In this document: positions 62,343 through 64,000 of the stretch, piece by piece
How the letters are laid out: each line of letters starts with the position of its first letter
How positions within the stretch are numbered: the first letter of the stretch is position 1
Assembly (NCBI GenBank): GCA_963716525.1
Contig: OY970315.1
Span: 124,001 to 188,000 of the forward strand
Reading direction: 5' to 3'
DNA from: JBBREP01 sp963716525
GTDB lineage: Bacteria > Actinomycetota > Acidimicrobiia > IMCC26256 > PALSA-610
Length of the DNA stretch: 64,000 nucleotides
Program-made: the position numbers and the translations under genes
Notes under the pieces: model-generated
The model's input: only the letters and a program-made list of their open reading frames with translations
Database searches by the model: none
Told to the model about the DNA's origin: nothing

Positions 62343-64000
62343 GACCCGCGGACCAGCGGGATCGATTCCTTGAACTCCTGGAACTTCTGCCGGGCGCCGC
62401 GCGTCATGATGCCGACCGTCTCGGGATCGCCGCGCATGAAGGCCTTCATGAACTTCTTCGCCATGTCGGGCTTGATGTGCGGCGGCATCGGCGGCACCTC
62501 ACGATCGACCATGAACTCGATCAGACACGGCCGGCCTGCGGCAAACGCCTCGTCCCACGCCGCGCCAGCATCGTCGTCGCGGTCGCACTTGATGCCGGCG
62601 AAGCCGAGCAACCGCGCCCATTCCGCGAACGGTGCGTATGGGAGCGACTGCGAACCCGCGTACTTCGGGTCGCCGCTGAGCGCGCGCTGCTCCCACGTCA
62701 CCTGGTTCAGATCCTCATTCACGAAGATGCAGAAGATCAGCGTGGGATTCGCCCAGCGCTCCCAGTAACGCTTGACCGTGATGAGCTCGTTCATGCCGTT
62801 CATCTGGAACGCGCCGTCGCCGATGAACGCCACGACCGGGCGATCTGGGTAGGCGAACTTCGCGGCGATCGCGTACGGCGTGGCCGGACCCATCGTCGCG
62901 AGCGTGCCCGACAGCGTTGCCAGCATCCCCCGGCGGAGCTTGAGCTGGCGCGCCCACCACGTGGTCGACGACCCGGAATCGGCGGTGAGGATGACGTCGT
63001 CGGGAAGGCGGGGCGACAGCTCCCACGCCACCCGCTGCGGGTTCATCGGCGTCATGTGCTCGAGCGAGCGGTCCTCGACCACCCGCCACCACTCGGCCAC
63101 CTGCTGCTCGATGAATTGGCGCCACGACCGCTCCTCCTTGCGGTGCAGGCGCGGCAGCAGCGCGCGTAGCGTCTCCTTGGCGTCGCCCACGAGCGGCACC
63201 TCGATCGGGTACCGCATGCCGATGAGCCGGCCGTCGATGTCGATCTCCACGCCGCGGGCCTGGCCCTCCTCGGGCAGCCATTCCGCGTAGGGGAAGCTCG
63301 TGCCCACCATGAAGAGCGTGTCGCAGTTCGTCACCATCTCGTAGCTCGCCGTCGAACCGAGCAGGCCGATCGGTCCGGTCACGAACGGGAGATCGTCAGG
63401 GATGGCCGCCCGCCCCAGCAGCGCCTTCGCGACACCGGCACCGAGCACGTCCGCGGCATCGATCACCTCGTCGGGCGCCTGCGCGGCGCCCTGGCCGATC
63501 AGCATCGCCACACGCTCGCCGCGGTTGAGCACGTCGGCGGCCCGGTCGAGATCGGCATCCGTCGGCAGGATCCTCGGCTTCGACCAGCCCACGCTCGAGT
63601 ACACCGAGCCGTGCGAGCGCGGCGGCGACGGCATCGCGTCCTCTTCTTGCACGTCCTCGGGGAAGATGATCGTCGCCACACCGCGGTCGGTCAGCGCGCA
63701 CTTGATCGCGCGGTCAACGAGGTGGCGCGCCTGCGCCGGGTGCGCGCAGGTGTTGACGAAGACCGACACGTCCTTGAACAGCGCGTCGAGGTCGACCTCC
63801 TGCTGGTAGTGCGCGCCCATCGACAACCGCTTCTGCTGCCCGACGAGCGCGAGCACGGGCTGGTGGTCCATGCGGGCGTCGTACAGACCGTTGAGCAGGT
63901 GGATGGCGCCCGGACCCGACGTTGCGATGCACGCGCCGATCTCGCCCGTGAACTTGGCGTGCGCGCACGCCATGAACGCACCCATCTCCTCATGGCGCGG
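62339..64000 (-). CDS. Thiamine-pyrophosphate enzyme (acetolactate synthase/pyruvate oxidase-like), 5' end outside the window
   Basis: At least 553 residues; the first about 50 are beyond the right edge. The frame enters with 'RHEEMGAFMACAHAKF', containing the catalytic cofactor-activating Glu. It continues with 'SGPGAIHLLNGLYDA', the central FAD/nucleotide-like domain and the TPP-binding motif 'AFIGDGAFQMNGMNELITV' + 'KRYWERWANPTLIF'. Such proteins decarboxylate 2-oxo acids. The 'GQQKRLSMGAHYQQEVDLDA' region resembles actinobacterial thiamine-pyrophosphate-requiring proteins of the pyruvate-oxidase group. It heads an operon with the enolase-superfamily and FAD/Fe-S enzymes. Confidence 0.9.
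   Translation of the reverse strand, partial: PRHEEMGAFMACAHAKFTGEIGACIATSGPGAIHLLNGLYDARMDHQPVLALVGQQKRLSMGAHYQQEVDLDALFKDVSVFVNTCAHPAQARHLVDRAIKCALTDRGVATIIFPEDVQEEDAMPSPPRSHGSVYSSVGWSKPRILPTDADLDRAADVLNRGERVAMLIGQGAAQAPDEVIDAADVLGAGVAKALLGRAAIPDDLPFVTGPIGLLGSTASYEMVTNCDTLFMVGTSFPYAEWLPEEGQARGVEIDIDGRLIGMRYPIEVPLVGDAKETLRALLPRLHRKEERSWRQFIEQQVAEWWRVVEDRSLEHMTPMNPQRVAWELSPRLPDDVILTADSGSSTTWWARQLKLRRGMLATLSGTLATMGPATPYAIAAKFAYPDRPVVAFIGDGAFQMNGMNELITVKRYWERWANPTLIFCIFVNEDLNQVTWEQRALSGDPKYAGSQSLPYAPFAEWARLLGFAGIKCDRDDDAGAAWDEAFAAGRPCLIEFMVDREVPPMPPHIKPDMAKKFMKAFMRGDPETVGIMTRGARQKFQEFKESIPLVRGS

Overview
The window is high-GC DNA with GTG/ATG starts and dense, mostly co-directional gene blocks. 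It looks like an actinobacterial chromosome. The gene mix (a complete MreBCD/PBP2/RodA rod-shape cluster beside ndk and folC, an archaeal/actinobacterial-type ValS, a lipoprotein serpin, a GH15 glucoamylase, an NrfD-type formate dehydrogenase) would suit the class Acidimicrobiia, but that placement is inference. No rRNA and no CRISPR array is present. Two complete tRNA genes are seen: Pro(TGG) and Gly(TCC).

Layout. (1) 1-24.9 kb is chromosomal backbone. It starts with a partial S53 peptidase and a methyltransferase, both frameshifted. The cell-envelope cluster follows on the minus strand (valS-folC-ndk-mreB-mreC-mreD-PBP2-rodA), then an ABC ATPase, a serpin, the proteostasis cluster tig-clpP-clpX, and small metabolic genes. 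Three copies of an identical 44-bp palindrome sit in gaps of the cell-envelope/clpX region. (2) 24.9-43.3 kb is a hypervariable region that begins at tRNA-Gly(TCC). The 3' part of this tRNA recurs at 29.66, 42.59 and 43.30 kb, which outlines tandem integrated elements. Element 1 (25.0-29.7 kb) holds broken gene pieces, a secreted protein with duplicated DUF4214-like repeats, and an integrase lacking its catalytic domain. Element 2 (29.7-42.6 kb) is phage- or plasmid-like. It carries a tyrosine recombinase, an XRE regulator, a zinc-finger primase/DUF3987 protein, excisionase-like HTH proteins, a sigma factor, a membrane glycosyltransferase-like protein, and two possible defence genes (FRG and SIR2-like). 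A short third segment carries a PaaI-type thioesterase. (3) 43.3-64 kb returns to backbone: a methyltransferase, a PAS/GGDEF diguanylate cyclase, MgtC, and a hemerythrin-formate dehydrogenase operon. These are followed by a DUF421 protein, a GH15 enzyme, an acetate transporter, and an FAD/Fe-S oxidoreductase transcribed with an enolase-superfamily enzyme and a TPP enzyme.

The most interesting signal is in the formate dehydrogenase large subunit. The residue that should be the molybdenum ligand (Sec or Cys) is read as Arg from a CGA codon. Immediately downstream is a SECIS-like hairpin written in codons unusual for this genome. It is either a one-base-decayed selenocysteine site, a sequence error, or sense-codon recoding of selenocysteine.

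Many genes, especially in element 2, are interrupted by single-base frameshifts while their start/stop overlaps remain intact, and one lies in a G-run. Assembly indels are therefore a serious alternative to true gene decay, so frameshifted loci are marked as pseudogene with that caveat.
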